Part shown: positions 48,801 through 58,129 of the stretch, piece after piece
How the letters are laid out: each line of letters begins with the position of its first letter
How positions within the stretch are numbered: the first letter of the stretch is position 1
NCBI RefSeq assembly: GCF_004210375.1
Contig: NC_134834.1
Coordinates: 142,881,009 to 142,945,008, forward strand
From: Tachypleus tridentatus
Lineage: Eukaryota; Arthropoda; Merostomata; Xiphosura; Limulidae
DNA length: 64,000 nucleotides
Direction: 5' to 3'
Program-made: the position numbers and the translations under genes
The notes under the pieces: generated by a model
Database searches by the model: none
Told to the model about the DNA's origin: nothing
What the model saw: only the letters and a program-made list of their open reading frames with translations

Positions 48801-50408
48801 TGTGTTAATAAACAGTACTCGTGATTAGTTTGTGTGTTAATAAACAGTACTCGTGATTAGTTTGTGTGTTAATAAACAGTACTCTTGATTAGTTTGTGTG
48901 TTAATAAACAGTACTCGGGATTACTTTGTGTTGATAAACAGTTCACGGGATTACTTTATGTGTTCACAAACAGTTTCTTCGATTATTTTATGTGTTGATG
49001 ATAAACAGTTTCTTGCATCACCTTATAAGTTCATAAATACTTCCTGTAATTAGTTCCAAAATAGTTCTTGGAATTACTTTATGTGTTGATAAACAGTTCT
49101 TGGGATTACTCTGTGTGTTGATAAACAGTTCTTGGGATTACTCTGTGTGTTGATAAACAGTTCTTGGGATTACTCTGTGTGTTGATAAACAGTTCTTGGG
49201 ATTACTCTGTGTGTTGACAAACAGTTTCTTAGATTAACTTATAAGTTGATAAGTACTTCCTGTAATTACTTTATTTATTATATAGTTTTTGGGATTACTT
49301 TGTGTGTTAAAAAACAGTTTTTGGGATTACTTTGTGTGTTGATAAACAGTTTTTGGGATTACTTTGTGTGTTGATAAACAGTTTTTGAGATTACTTTGTG
49401 TGTTGATAAACAGTTTTTGAGATTACTTTGTGTGTTGATAAACAGTTTTTGAGATTACTTTGTGTGTTGATAAACAGTTTTTGAAATTACTTTGTGTGTT
49501 GATAAACAGTTTTTGAAATTACTTTGTGTGTTGATAAACAGTTTTTGAGATTACTTTGTGTGTTGATAAACAGTTTTTGAGATTACTTTGCGTGTTGATA
49601 AACAGTACTCGAAATTACTTTATGTATCGACAAAGAGATCTTGGGATTACTTTAGACATCCATAAACAGTTTCTTGGATTACATTATGTGTTGATAAACA
49701 CTTCCTGAAAATGCATAATGTGTTGATAAACAGTTCCTAAAATTACTTTGTGTTGATAAACAGTTTTTTGAATTACTTTATGTGTTTACAAACAGTTTCT
49801 TTGATTATTTTATGGGTTGAAAAACAGTTTCCTGGATTACCTTATGAGTTGATAAATACTTCATGTAATTACTTTATTTAATAAAAACATAGTTCTTGGA
49901 ATTGCTTTATGTGTTGATAAACGGTACTTGGGATTGCTTTATGTGTCGATATACAGTTATTGAGCTTACTTTATGTGGTGATAACCAGTTACTGGGATTA
50001 CATTACGTGTTAACTTCGTCTTGATAAACAGTTCCTGAAATTACATTGTGTGTTGAGAAGCAGTTCCTGAAATTACTTTATGTGTTGATAAACAGTTTTA
50101 AAGATAACTTTGTGTTGATAAATAGTTACTGGGATTACTTTGTGTGTTTACAAACAGTTTCTTTAATTATTTTATTGGTTAAAAAACAGTTTCTTGGATT
50201 ACCTTATGAGTTGACAAATACTTCCTGTAATTACTTTATTTGTTGAAAAACAGTTATTAGAATTACATTGTGTGTTGATAAACAGTTCTTGGGAATATTT
50301 TGTATTTATAAACAGTACTTCAAATTACTTTATGTATTCATAAACAGTTTCTTGGATTACTTTAGATATTGATAAACAGTTCTTAGGAATACCTTATGTG
50401 TTAATATA
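45859..50408. repeat. Giant minisatellite, 30-32 bp unit, about 145 copies
   Basis: About 4.55 kb of uninterrupted head-to-tail repeats lie in the presumed FoxJ intron. The unit is ~32 bp, often shortened to ~30 bp. Its two conserved cores are TTGATAAACAGTTCTTGGGA and GGGATTACTTTATGTG. Most units diverge by several substitutions or small indels, so the array is old. Young homogenised blocks stand out near 48.74-48.92, 49.07-49.21 and 49.28-49.60 kb. TGTTGATAAACA at each junction is a short inverted repeat (TGTT-GATA-AACA) that contains ATAAACA, a forkhead-core match. Open frames through the array are accidental because unit lengths vary between 30 and 32 bp. Confidence 0.97.
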
Positions 50409-50997
50409 ATCAGGGTATAGAAAATTAACACAAGCAGTGTTTCAACATGGTTGAATGCAGAAGTGTGAAGAAATTGATACATTGTAATGAGCTTGAGTAA
50501 TGTCTGATAGGTGTGGATCTGATTATGACTAAGGAATTATACATATTCTCTCACACAGAACTCCTTCATATATTTATTGAGAGAAATAGGTGTGTTCCCT
50601 TTCACTACTACTTCCTTACATTAGTTGTGGGAATGAACTACCAATTGGGCTCAAGAATTAACTGAAAGATCATGGACAAGCTTAGAACAACATTTAAGCT
50701 ATCCAGACCTGTGGGATAGTTTTTCAGGATAACAAATGATTAAATGCTACACAAGGGCTACATATAAACAGGTTAAGTAATATGATGTTTAAGGTAAGCT
50801 ATGACAAAGAGGAGTTTAGAAAGAGGAAATTTAGACCTGAAGAGGTTAAAACAGTTTTAAACATAAGTCTGTAAATTTAAGATTAAACATAATAGGATCA
50901 TGGATAACTTTAATACTACTATTCTAATATTAGCATACTATAATGTTTAAAGACAACAAAGGGCTTGTGGTCCATTTTATTTGTTACATCCACTCAT

Positions 50998-51290
50998 TTA
51001 AAAGTAACTAATTCCAGTAGCCAATCGCCTTATTTGAAAATTCAAAATATCTAAGGACAAGATAATTCCTACCCTGCCAGTATGTATAACAGAGTCCCCA
51101 AGTAACATCATTCTCACTATAATGTATGCAAAAAAAATCAATACTAACAGTTCCATTAATAATATTAACCTGCCTTTATATGATAATCCTACTTTCCCAG
51201 ATATCATATGAGTAGCTTTCATATGAATCTTTTTCAACAGTTCAAATGTCTTTTTTATGGTAAGAAAAGTCATAGCTTACCCAAAACTGA
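50998..51290 (-). pseudogene. CR1-like LINE reverse transcriptase fragment
   Basis: Minus-strand translation gives LLKKIHMKATHMISGKVGLS followed by YKGRLILL, matching the LEKIQRRATKMIPG...LSYEERL region at the C-terminal end of CR1-like LINE polymerases. The rest of the 91-codon frame is not recognisable. It is old, short and inactive. Confidence 0.5.
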
Positions 51291-51689
51291 AGACAGTACT
51301 CAAAATAAGGCTTAATTATTGGCCTATACAATGAAACAATAGTCACTTTTAGAGTTCAATATTTCAGTAAATAAAGCTCAAAATCCTATTTGCCCTACCA
51401 TTAGCAGGAGCACACAAACATAACACCAAGATTATTTTTATCCACAAGTGCCAAGAATACCATTATGGTTACTTCCATTAAATTTATGAAAATTCATATG
51501 CAGCATTATGCATTTATGATGATTAAAAATCATCTGTTAGTTACTTGCCCAATTCATTCAATGATCTATGTCAATTTGTAAAATATCAGGACTTTAAATC
51601 ATGTTAGGAGCATAAGAAACAAAACAGATGAGTTCAGGACTCCAGTTTTAAAGAAAGACTATGATATAATAGGAATTTAGTCAGATTTA

Positions 51690-51912
51690 AAGAATATTAG
51701 AAATAAGAGTTATTTAGAAATTCCAAGCTGATAGTATAAAGGCTTCTATTACAAAGTTAGCCGGACAAGAGTAGACAAAGTTAGAGATTTAAAAGACAGG
51801 TTATACTCAGTTAAAAACATTTTTGGTTTCTAACAGGGTTATTAGTGTTTGGAATGAGTTGCCAGTAGTAGTGGACACCACTTCCTTAAAAATAGTTCAA
51901 AGAGCATAATCA
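51690..51912 (+). pseudogene. LINE (CR1-like) 3' end fragment
   Basis: After a frameshift the sequence 51838-51906 reads VISVWNELPVVVDTTSLKIV, resembling the RVINVWNELP...V...SL..FK tail of CR1-like LINE proteins. A second, one-base-disrupted WNELP-like motif occurs near 50630. It is oriented opposite to the 51.0-51.3-kb piece. Confidence 0.45.
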
Positions 51913-53623
51913 ATATATTCCTGATTTTTTAAAATTTTTCTTTGGAGTGGGTGTGAAAAGAAACCAACAGAGACCAAATGTTGTTTGCTGTAGCAAACTT
52001 CATTAGTTACAGATGATGGTCATAATCAGTGCCAAATTAAAGGCAGGACAAACAGGTCATTTGCCCACAGCCCCCATGAAGTTAAAAATGAAACTGAATA
52101 AAAGTACAAAATACAACTAAAACAAATGTAGTAAAACATGAAAATAAAAATAGATTAATTTTTAAAAATTAAATACATTAACACTTTTCAAGTTTATGAA
52201 TTCTTTTGTTTTCAAATTTAAAATCTGTAATACTATTGTGCTTTTGGTTTAAGTTTATTTTCTTTTAAACCACAAAAAGTTTATATGAAATTTGGGTGAA
52301 GTAGTCATAGCATACCATATAAAGAATATAAAAGTACCCAAAGAGCCCCTAAAATGAGCCCTTGCACTGGGCCCATTTTTCCTAAGTTCAACACTGGATA
52401 AAACATGCATTACATATTTAAAGCATTTTTATAAAATCTTTGAATCCAGAAATAAATTTTCTTTCAAACTATTTACAAACTGTATCAGTAAAGGAAATGG
52501 CATAATATTTAATAACCTCACTTTCTGGAATGAATCTAATGTGTTAGTGATTTAAGATACAAACTTTGTAAAGAGATTTTTTTAAAATCAAAACACAATT
52601 CTTATTTGGTGACTGATATTAAATAAAATGTACAAACACACACACATATATATATAACAGCTTGCTTTTTGACATTACCAAAATGTTTCCCTAATGTTGG
52701 CTTTGAAAGTATGGCTCTTTTGGTTGAAAGGTTTTTGTACATGTGCTATTTATTTTTATTGTGTCTTATCTTTAGCTTAAATACTTTACATAATATGCAG
52801 ATGGAATGATATATAAAAGGTGAATGAAACTATTCTAATTTATATTTTCTCTTTAATTAACTTGTACAAAAGTACACAATACATTCAGTACCAACAATGT
52901 CCCATTTTAAAGTTAATTTGCAGCATTTAGCTGACCACATCAGGGTCTACACTGCAGCACATCATTGCCTTTACATTCAAACATACATATAAGATTAAAA
53001 ATCTATGACTTTTTGTGCCTAAAATTGAGTTTTCAAAAGCATTTCTTGGCAAAATAAAGCCAGGGTCTAAGGTATTCGTAACTCACCTTTTAAGTGTATT
53101 GTACATCACAAGTAATAATTATTAGATATATAAAATATATCATTTTGCATTGAAAACTTAATTATTTTAATTTGCTCTTAAACAAGTTATAGCATAAAAC
53201 TCGAAACTTTCACTACTAGAGAATTAGTAGAATGCCACTGAAAATAAAATTGTTTTAATTAATAACACCATTGCATGCAGGTCCCAACTAGTAAATCAAG
53301 GATTTAACTCAAATTTAGTAAGCTTGCTATTAGAACTAAATAAAAATAACTTTACTAAGGTTTGTTATATTTATAGGCTATTTGAATACGAGAATCTCAT
53401 CATGATTACAGAATTTGTACAACTACAAAAAGTACAACACACCCTTTGGCACTTAGCACACAATACAAAAGGCACACGTGTCCCCATTCCATTCAATTAG
53501 TGTGATACTGTAAATACAATTATTATCAATAACTAACTTTCTTAAGCACTCCTGGTAATGGCAAAGTAAAGAAGAAAAATATGTTTTTAAAAGAAGTTGT
53601 GACTTTACTGTTTAAATTTGAAA
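51913..53623. other. Intron-like CpG-poor stretch next to the FoxJ exon
   Basis: AT-rich. No FoxJ exon, SINE or transposon was recognised apart from a microsatellite at 52635-52657. Confidence 0.5.
52635..52657. repeat. (CA)n(TA)n microsatellite
   Basis: ACACACACACATATATATAT, in the CpG-poor domain. Confidence 0.9.
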
Positions 53624-53714
53624 TTAATGGTGCATGAGTTGGGATGACTTTTTGCAACTCTTTACTCTTACTGTTAAAGAAAAACTGGTCTCACTATAAC
53701 TTTCTTTTCTTCTT

Positions 53715-53716
53715 AC
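53715..53716 (-). other. FoxJ2/3 exon 1 splice donor and start of a long intron
   Basis: On the minus strand the coding frame ends at Gly-Trp-Lys and continues AAG|GTAAGAAG, a near-perfect 5' splice site. Past the donor the frame no longer resembles a forkhead domain and stops within 31 codons, so the intron call is firm. The matching acceptor was not found; the intron seems to extend at least through the minisatellite region. Confidence 0.85.
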
Positions 53717-54052
53717 CTTCCAACCATTTCCCGCTTCTCTGTAGTACGGAAAGTTTGTACGTATCCATGAGTAAATCTCACTTAGAGTCATCTTTTTCTT
53801 AGGTGAACTATTTATGGCGAATGATATTAAGTTTGCATAGCTATAAGGTGGTTTTCCATCCTTCTGACTAGAATCTTTAGTTGTTGAAGAAACTGAACAG
53901 TCGGAACAGTTCTGATTCCCACTACAACACAACGTGTTACTTTTATGATCACAACTGATACAAGAAGAATGCTCTCCTTTCAAAGTTCCTTGGACATTTA
54001 ACCTTGGTAACCAATCTATGGATGTTAAGCTTTTATCTAATTCCGACGCCAT
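53717..54052 (-). CDS. FoxJ2/3: FoxJ2/FoxJ3-type forkhead transcription factor, first coding exon (partial gene)
   Basis: This exon encodes the N-terminal 112 residues of a nuclear forkhead (winged-helix) DNA-binding protein. Residues 1-18 read [18 protein letters not shown], the hallmark N-terminus of vertebrate FOXJ2/FOXJ3. Residues 65-112 begin with [19 protein letters not shown] and end in [10 protein letters not shown], the first half (helices 1-2) of the forkhead domain. The reading frame then meets a consensus donor (AAG|GTAAGA at 53717/53716) in phase 0, so the recognition helix (family motif NSIRHNLSLNKCF) must come from a later exon to the left, which I did not find. The ATG at 54052 is chosen because it begins the conserved motif, has a good context (A at -3, G at +4), and an in-frame TAA lies four codons plus one upstream at 54067-54065. 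Residues 31-52 form an unusual cysteine-rich linker. The exon sits at the right edge of a CpG-poor domain. Family assignment is strong; ortholog naming beyond FoxJ2/3 is not possible from this exon. Confidence 0.93.
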
Positions 54053-54330
54053 TTTATGTTTCACTTAACTTTTACCATCAAATAAGCAGCATTTGTACAA
54101 CTTTTAAGAAAAACAGCACAATAAAATCTATACTAACGAAGTTCATATCGCGCCATAGAAACACGTTCATCTATCTACTTGACATCACTCTATAATGTAC
54201 TATGATGAAGAATACTAGAGCTCTTAGAAGACATTGTACCTTAGTGTCACCTACTGGTAGAACGTTTGAATGTTATAGTTAGTAGCGTCCTCTCGTGAAC
54301 TTAAATAAAACGAATTATGTTTCACCAAAA
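54053..54330 (-). promoter_or_regulatory. Probable 5' UTR/promoter region of FoxJ2/3
   Basis: This is the sequence immediately upstream of the FoxJ start codon. It regains ordinary CpG frequency (for example at 54139-54165 and 54288-54313) after ~19 kb of CpG-poor DNA, as expected for an unmethylated 5' end. No TATA box or other convincing core element was recognised. Position and CpG content are the only evidence, and the transcription start is unknown. Confidence 0.35.
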
Positions 54331-55059
54331 TTTGTTATGTTTTGTAACAGGTTTTTAATTTAATGCGAATTTTACAACGCTACACATATTCATGTTTATA
54401 CTAAAAATTACATAAAATGATAACTTTCATATCAAATATACATACGCATATAACATGAATATCTATTTATAACAAAATATTTATTGCATATAGTAATTTA
54501 CGTTTTGGGGGTTGATGTTATTTTATTCATGCATTTAATTTACGTCTTATTTCATCTATATATATAAATTTGTACAGCTATTATATTGTGTTTAGTATAT
54601 AGTTCTTGGTTATGTAGGTTCGTCATATAATTTTCTTTACATTTGTTTTATTTTTGCTCCTGTGGTTAACGCTAACCTGGTACGAATATTTATGCTTTGT
54701 TTATTAACTTGTTGCCATAATTAGTTAAGGGGAATAATTAGGTTATCAATAAGTGGAATAGTACCAGTTATTAATTTATTAAGCTATGTTTGTTTATTAT
54801 AGTTTTCAGGACTATACTTACCTGTGCTATAAAATTACCTTGTTACTTGATTGTTGTGCTGGGAAACTTGTTAGGGCCTGTGAAACAATTGGTTAGATAT
54901 GTTTAGAGATAAAACAATTTTAACGTTCAATTTTACATAGGCTCAGTAGTGTTCCACCTACCATACTATGAATGTTGTTAATGATATGCATATTTAATTG
55001 TTCTGTGTTGTATTTGAAAATGATCAAACTAATGATCAAAACTTTGTACGTATTCTGAC
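54331..55059. other. Intergenic stretch upstream of FoxJ
   Basis: AT-rich with no recognised feature. Confidence 0.5.
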
Positions 55060-55172
55060 AGAGGTATGTTTGCGGGCTCACACCGCTAGAAACCGGGTTT
55101 TGATCCCCGAGGTGAGCAAAGCACAGATGGCCTATTGTGTAACTTTGTGTTTATTTCCAAACAAACCAAAAT
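55060..55172 (+). repeat. SINE family B
   Basis: TGTTTGCGGGCTCACACCGC, GGGTTTTGATCCCCG, then AGCACAGATGGCCTATTGTG. Confidence 0.75.
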
Positions 55173-55562
55173 CTAACATACTAACATTTCCAATTATCTA
55201 TTACAAGTTATAAATAAATTTAAAGTATTTATTGTTTGATATTTAATTATTTTTAGACGATGTGAATAAGGTTATTGTTGTTTAAACAAAGCCCTATTAA
55301 AGTATTTGCTGTATCCACCGCAAGGAATCGCATGTCGAATTTTAGCGTTTTAAATCTACTGACTTATCAATGTCCCAAGACAGAGAACAATGAAAAAAAG
55401 CTTGTATGTTTCTTGGTGGTAGTTATTAGTTATTTGATTCACTCTTTATTAATTTAAATTTAAAAATTCTGTGCTATATATTTTATTTGTTGACTAACCT
55501 TGTATATATGGTGGTTAAAAGTTATGAGTTACAATCATCATGTAATACAAGTACTTTATTTG

Positions 55563-55730
55563 ATTATTTCGTTTTGCGCAAAGCTACTCGAGAGTTATAT
55601 TGGCTAGACATCGTCAGTTTTGAGGCTAGTAAAAGGACTCAAGTTAATGATCACCATTCACTTCTCTAAGCAAATAGTGAGATTTGACAGTCAACTCTTC
55701 AAACACACCCAAGCCTCCAAAGTGCAGAAC
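55563..55730 (-). repeat. Diverged SINE (family A-related)
   Basis: TTTTGCGCAAAGCTACTCGA at the left, GTTAATGATCACCATTCACT in the middle, CAAATAGTGAGATTTGACAG and CCAAAGTGCAG at the right. Confidence 0.7.
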
Positions 55731-56235
55731 GTGTTTATTTTTTAAACTTTTTTAAGGTAACTATGTGGAAGTGTTGGAACCACTACTCGACACCATAGCC
55801 ACTGGTTTGTGTTCTCTCTGATAGGTAAAGTATCCTTTCACTTGAATGATGTTACAAAGTGTCGACCGAATAAGCAGGACAAGTGCTCTATAATAAACAC
55901 GTTTTTAAAAATATTGTTTGTTTTGTTATCGTACTTGTTTAGTCATTTCAACTAATAATTTGTCTCCTAAATTATGTCTGTTAGTGGATAGCGTGATACA
56001 TTTGGGATCTCGCACTTGCTAAAGCCAGAACACTAACACTACAACATGAAACTTTTTTTTTGAGGCATCAGTGAAAGAACTTAGACACAAATTAACTATT
56101 GGCATGTTTAAATGTACTTCTTTCTGGGGTCCCCGAAAGTGTCCAGTTTCGAGAGCATATGAAACCAAACTTAAGAGTAAGAAGTATCTTTATTTCTTGC
56201 TTTTGAAGTTCATATGTCCTGTGTCTCCCGGTGCC

Positions 56236-56345
56236 AAAATGGTTTGTCTACGGACGTATACCGCTAGAACTCGTGTTTCGATTCTCGTGATGGTCATAGA
56301 ACAGATAGCCCATCGTGTAGTTTTCTGTTTAATAACATACAAACA
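56236..56345 (+). repeat. SINE family B
   Basis: TTTGTCTACGGACGTATACC, CGTGTTTCGATTCTCG and CAGATAGCCCATCGTGTAG. Confidence 0.75.
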
Positions 56346-56669
56346 TATGTCACGTTTGGTGTAGCCTACAGAGTGTATAATTTGTCTCGTGATTCATGGC
56401 ATGCGCACGTTTTACTGACGTCATGACAGTACAAGTTATAATGTTAATTGTTCCTTCTGCATCGCTATTTTAGTGTCGGCTGACTGACAGATAACACACT
56501 ACACGTGCAAGCAGCTAGAACTGAAGAGTCTTTACGTCTCTTTAAATCTGTATTAATTTATTCTAATCCTGCTTAAAATAATTTTAATTTGAGGTGTGCT
56601 GGATCACAGCTGAGATCCCAGCTTTGATTCCGTGCTAGTCAGACGTGTTTTTACATTTCTCTTGCTATA

Positions 56670-57131
56670 ATGACGCTGTCATTTCCAGGTCCTGCTGTGC
56701 CGTTCCCGCCAACTGTCCCGCCGGTAATCGTCGACGGTCTACCGCCTCACCTTTCGCCTCTTCAAGTTGCCACATTTATTGCGCAGGCTAAGCCTGGCGC
56801 TTCCATTGATTCGTCTAGAACGCGTATTCTCCGCCGAGGGGGAATCCTTCTCCAGCCGTCTACGCCTGAAGACTTGTCCTACCTCTGTTCGCCATGGAAC
56901 TCCCCTATGATTGTTAGTTGTGCACCCACGAAAAGCCCTACTAGCTTATTCACAGTCTTCCTTAAAGGAGTACATCATTCCATCCAACCGAATGAAATTA
57001 AATGCGCCGTGGAAACCCAAACCCAGTCAGTGTTATACGCCGTGCACCGAATTTATTCAAAATCCTCCCGTCAAGCTACTAAGTTCATTCGACCAGAACA
57101 AAATAATAATTTAACCAAAATTCCTACCTAG
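56670..57131 (+). CDS. Retroelement ORF1-like (gag-like) protein, 153 codons
   Basis: An intact 153-codon frame of markedly higher GC and CpG content than its surroundings starts at the ATG at 56670 and ends in TAG. It is proline-rich at the N-terminus (PGPAVPFPPTVPPVIVDGLP). Near residues 92-125 it has a pattern resembling the RNA-binding region of LINE/jockey-type ORF1 proteins (FTVFLKGVHHSIQPNEIKCA, then VLYAVHRIYSK). No zinc knuckles follow; the frame ends in a polar tail. The stop is followed within 45 bp by a hammerhead-like motif and a Penelope-type tail. It is most likely a mobile-element protein, possibly truncated, and a cellular gene is unlikely. The function assignment is tentative. 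Confidence 0.6.
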   Translation: MTLSFPGPAVPFPPTVPPVIVDGLPPHLSPLQVATFIAQAKPGASIDSSRTRILRRGGILLQPSTPEDLSYLCSPWNSPMIVSCAPTKSPTSLFTVFLKGVHHSIQPNEIKCAVETQTQSVLYAVHRIYSKSSRQATKFIRPEQNNNLTKIPT

Positions 57132-57173
57132 ATCTGTGCTCAGCTTCCGGTCAGTTACCTCTTTCTTTGTGAA

Positions 57174-57203
57174 CCTGACGATGACTGAAGAAGGTCGAAA
57201 CGT
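57174..57203 (+). ncRNA. Hammerhead-ribozyme-like motif downstream of the ORF1-like frame
   Basis: CCTGACGATGACTGAAGAAG then GTCGAAACGT. The CUGANGA (with N = C) and GAAAC boxes are intact, with a short stem II GAC/GUC. The following GTTGTTC is shared with the Penelope copies. Confidence 0.45.
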
Positions 57204-57346
57204 TGTTCACTCTTCTATGTAAAATATTTTCTCAACCCAAACGAGTCGTTTTTGCATATATATTTCTCAACAAGTTGGTTTCTCGACATCACTGATGATT
57301 AACATTGTGTTTTGTATATCACTATAAAGCTCTTTCCTTGCTGGAA

Positions 57347-57392
57347 GCCCGGCATGGCCAGGTGGGTTAAGGTGTTCGACCTTAACATTCGA
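57347..57392 (+). repeat. SINE family A head fragment
   Basis: AGCCCGGCATGGCCAGGTGG and TTAAGGTGTTCGACC only; the rest is absent. Confidence 0.75.
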
Positions 57393-57404
57393 AAGAATGT
57401 TCAC

Positions 57405-57545
57405 GCGCATGTTCATGAATAAAATAAGTAATGCCCAATTGTACACCCTCAGGGTCCGTTTACTATGTGTGCAAAATTAAGTTTCTAGGTTTTTTCCTAT
57501 TGGAACTATGGCGGTCACACACAGACACGTCCCTTTTATTTTTAC
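57405..57545 (-). repeat. Dispersed repeat family D, copy in inverted orientation
   Basis: The reverse complement resembles 60485-60560 (ACCCTGAGGG, TACTTATTCAYGAA) and 59470-59530 (GTGTGTGACYRCCATAG, CCTAGAAACCCGAAATT). The three pieces surround the 250-bp duplication and the Alp 3' end. Confidence 0.5.
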
Positions 57546-57879
57546 AGACTAACATACAGTTCGTCAAAAATGACATGAAAGGTACTAGAACCCCAACTCC
57601 ATAGTACACCCTAATCTTACACTTTATAGCTAATTAAAATAAATAAATTTTGCGAAACCAAACTTGAGCAACAACAGTACAATCGAGGTAGTCAAATGTC
57701 GGTAAATTCGTTTGTGAGCTAATCAGAATTAAGATAATTCATGAATTGAACTTGTGATGTATTCATACAATATTTATTGGTAAAAATCACTTATAATAAC
57801 AACTTCTCATACATAGAAAAGCCAGTGCGTTTTGGTAAAACTGCATTTCAACAATAGCTTTGATGTCTTGTTGATTAGC

Positions 57880-58129
57880 AACAAAAGTATAACTCAATAT
57901 TGTTGTTTTTCTATGTACTGAAACTATAAAATTAAACGTACAGACAACAAATAAAGTGTTGATAAAAGTGTTTTGTTTCATTAAAGATATTGATGACATA
58001 GCAGTAAATAGATTAATTCAGAAATGATTCAGTTTTAAAACTGAATCGATATTTTTACTTTCTTGATAAATTTTATGCACTTGGCTCTGGACTAGATGAT
58101 CCCACACTGCGTCATTACTTTAGGTTTAT
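57880..58129 (+). repeat. 250-bp direct duplication, copy 1
   Basis: This 250-bp block recurs at 59118-59367 with only three substitutions and no indels. Copy 1 contains a perfect 22-bp palindrome at 58026-58047. It ends in CTTTAGGTTTAT, after which the two copies diverge at once. The similarity shows a recent duplication. Confidence 0.95.
58026..58047. repeat. Perfect 22-bp palindrome
   Basis: GATTCAGTTTT is followed immediately by its exact reverse complement AAAACTGAATC. The counterpart in the duplicated copy (59264-59285) has two mismatches in the left arm. Confidence 0.95.

Larger units (their letters stand above)
34300..53600. other. CpG-depleted domain, probably methylated FoxJ2/3 gene body or intron 1
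   Basis: CpG dinucleotides drop from roughly one per 30-50 bp (before 34.3 kb) to about one per several hundred bp across this domain, then recover at the FoxJ first exon. TpG and CpA are correspondingly common. In invertebrates, methylation and CpG loss concentrate in transcribed gene bodies, so the simplest reading is a long-term germline-methylated transcription unit running leftward from the FoxJ promoter. The right edge (53.6-53.7 kb) coincides with the first exon. The left edge near 34.3 kb is judged by eye. No further FoxJ exon was recognised within it. Confidence 0.6.
56640..57300 (+). mobile_element. Non-autonomous retroelement: ORF1-like frame plus hammerhead-like tail
   Basis: The unit runs from just upstream of the 56670 frame to TTGGTTTCTCGACATCACTG at 57276-57295, which matches the TGGGTTTCTCGTCATCAC ends of the Penelope copies elsewhere in the window. 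Between the frame and the end lie the hammerhead-like motif (57174-57203) and CAACCCAAACGAGTCGTTTT. There is no reverse transcriptase. The 5' boundary is a guess. Confidence 0.55.

Noticed and set aside
45859-50408. CRISPR-like array of ~32-bp repeats
   Set aside because: The units abut directly without unique spacers, diverge gradually, and lie in an animal intron. This is a minisatellite.
50600-50660. A further LINE 3' end (WNELP-like motif)
   Set aside because: The motif needs a one-base insertion to be corrected and nothing around it supports the call; mentioned only under the 51.7-kb fragment.
54053-54064. A longer FoxJ start four codons upstream
   Set aside because: That codon is GTG and is immediately preceded by an in-frame TAA. 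The ATG at 54052 matches the conserved family N-terminus.
54004-54195. 63-codon plus-strand frame overlapping the FoxJ exon
   Set aside because: It is antisense to a well-supported exon and has no recognisable domain.
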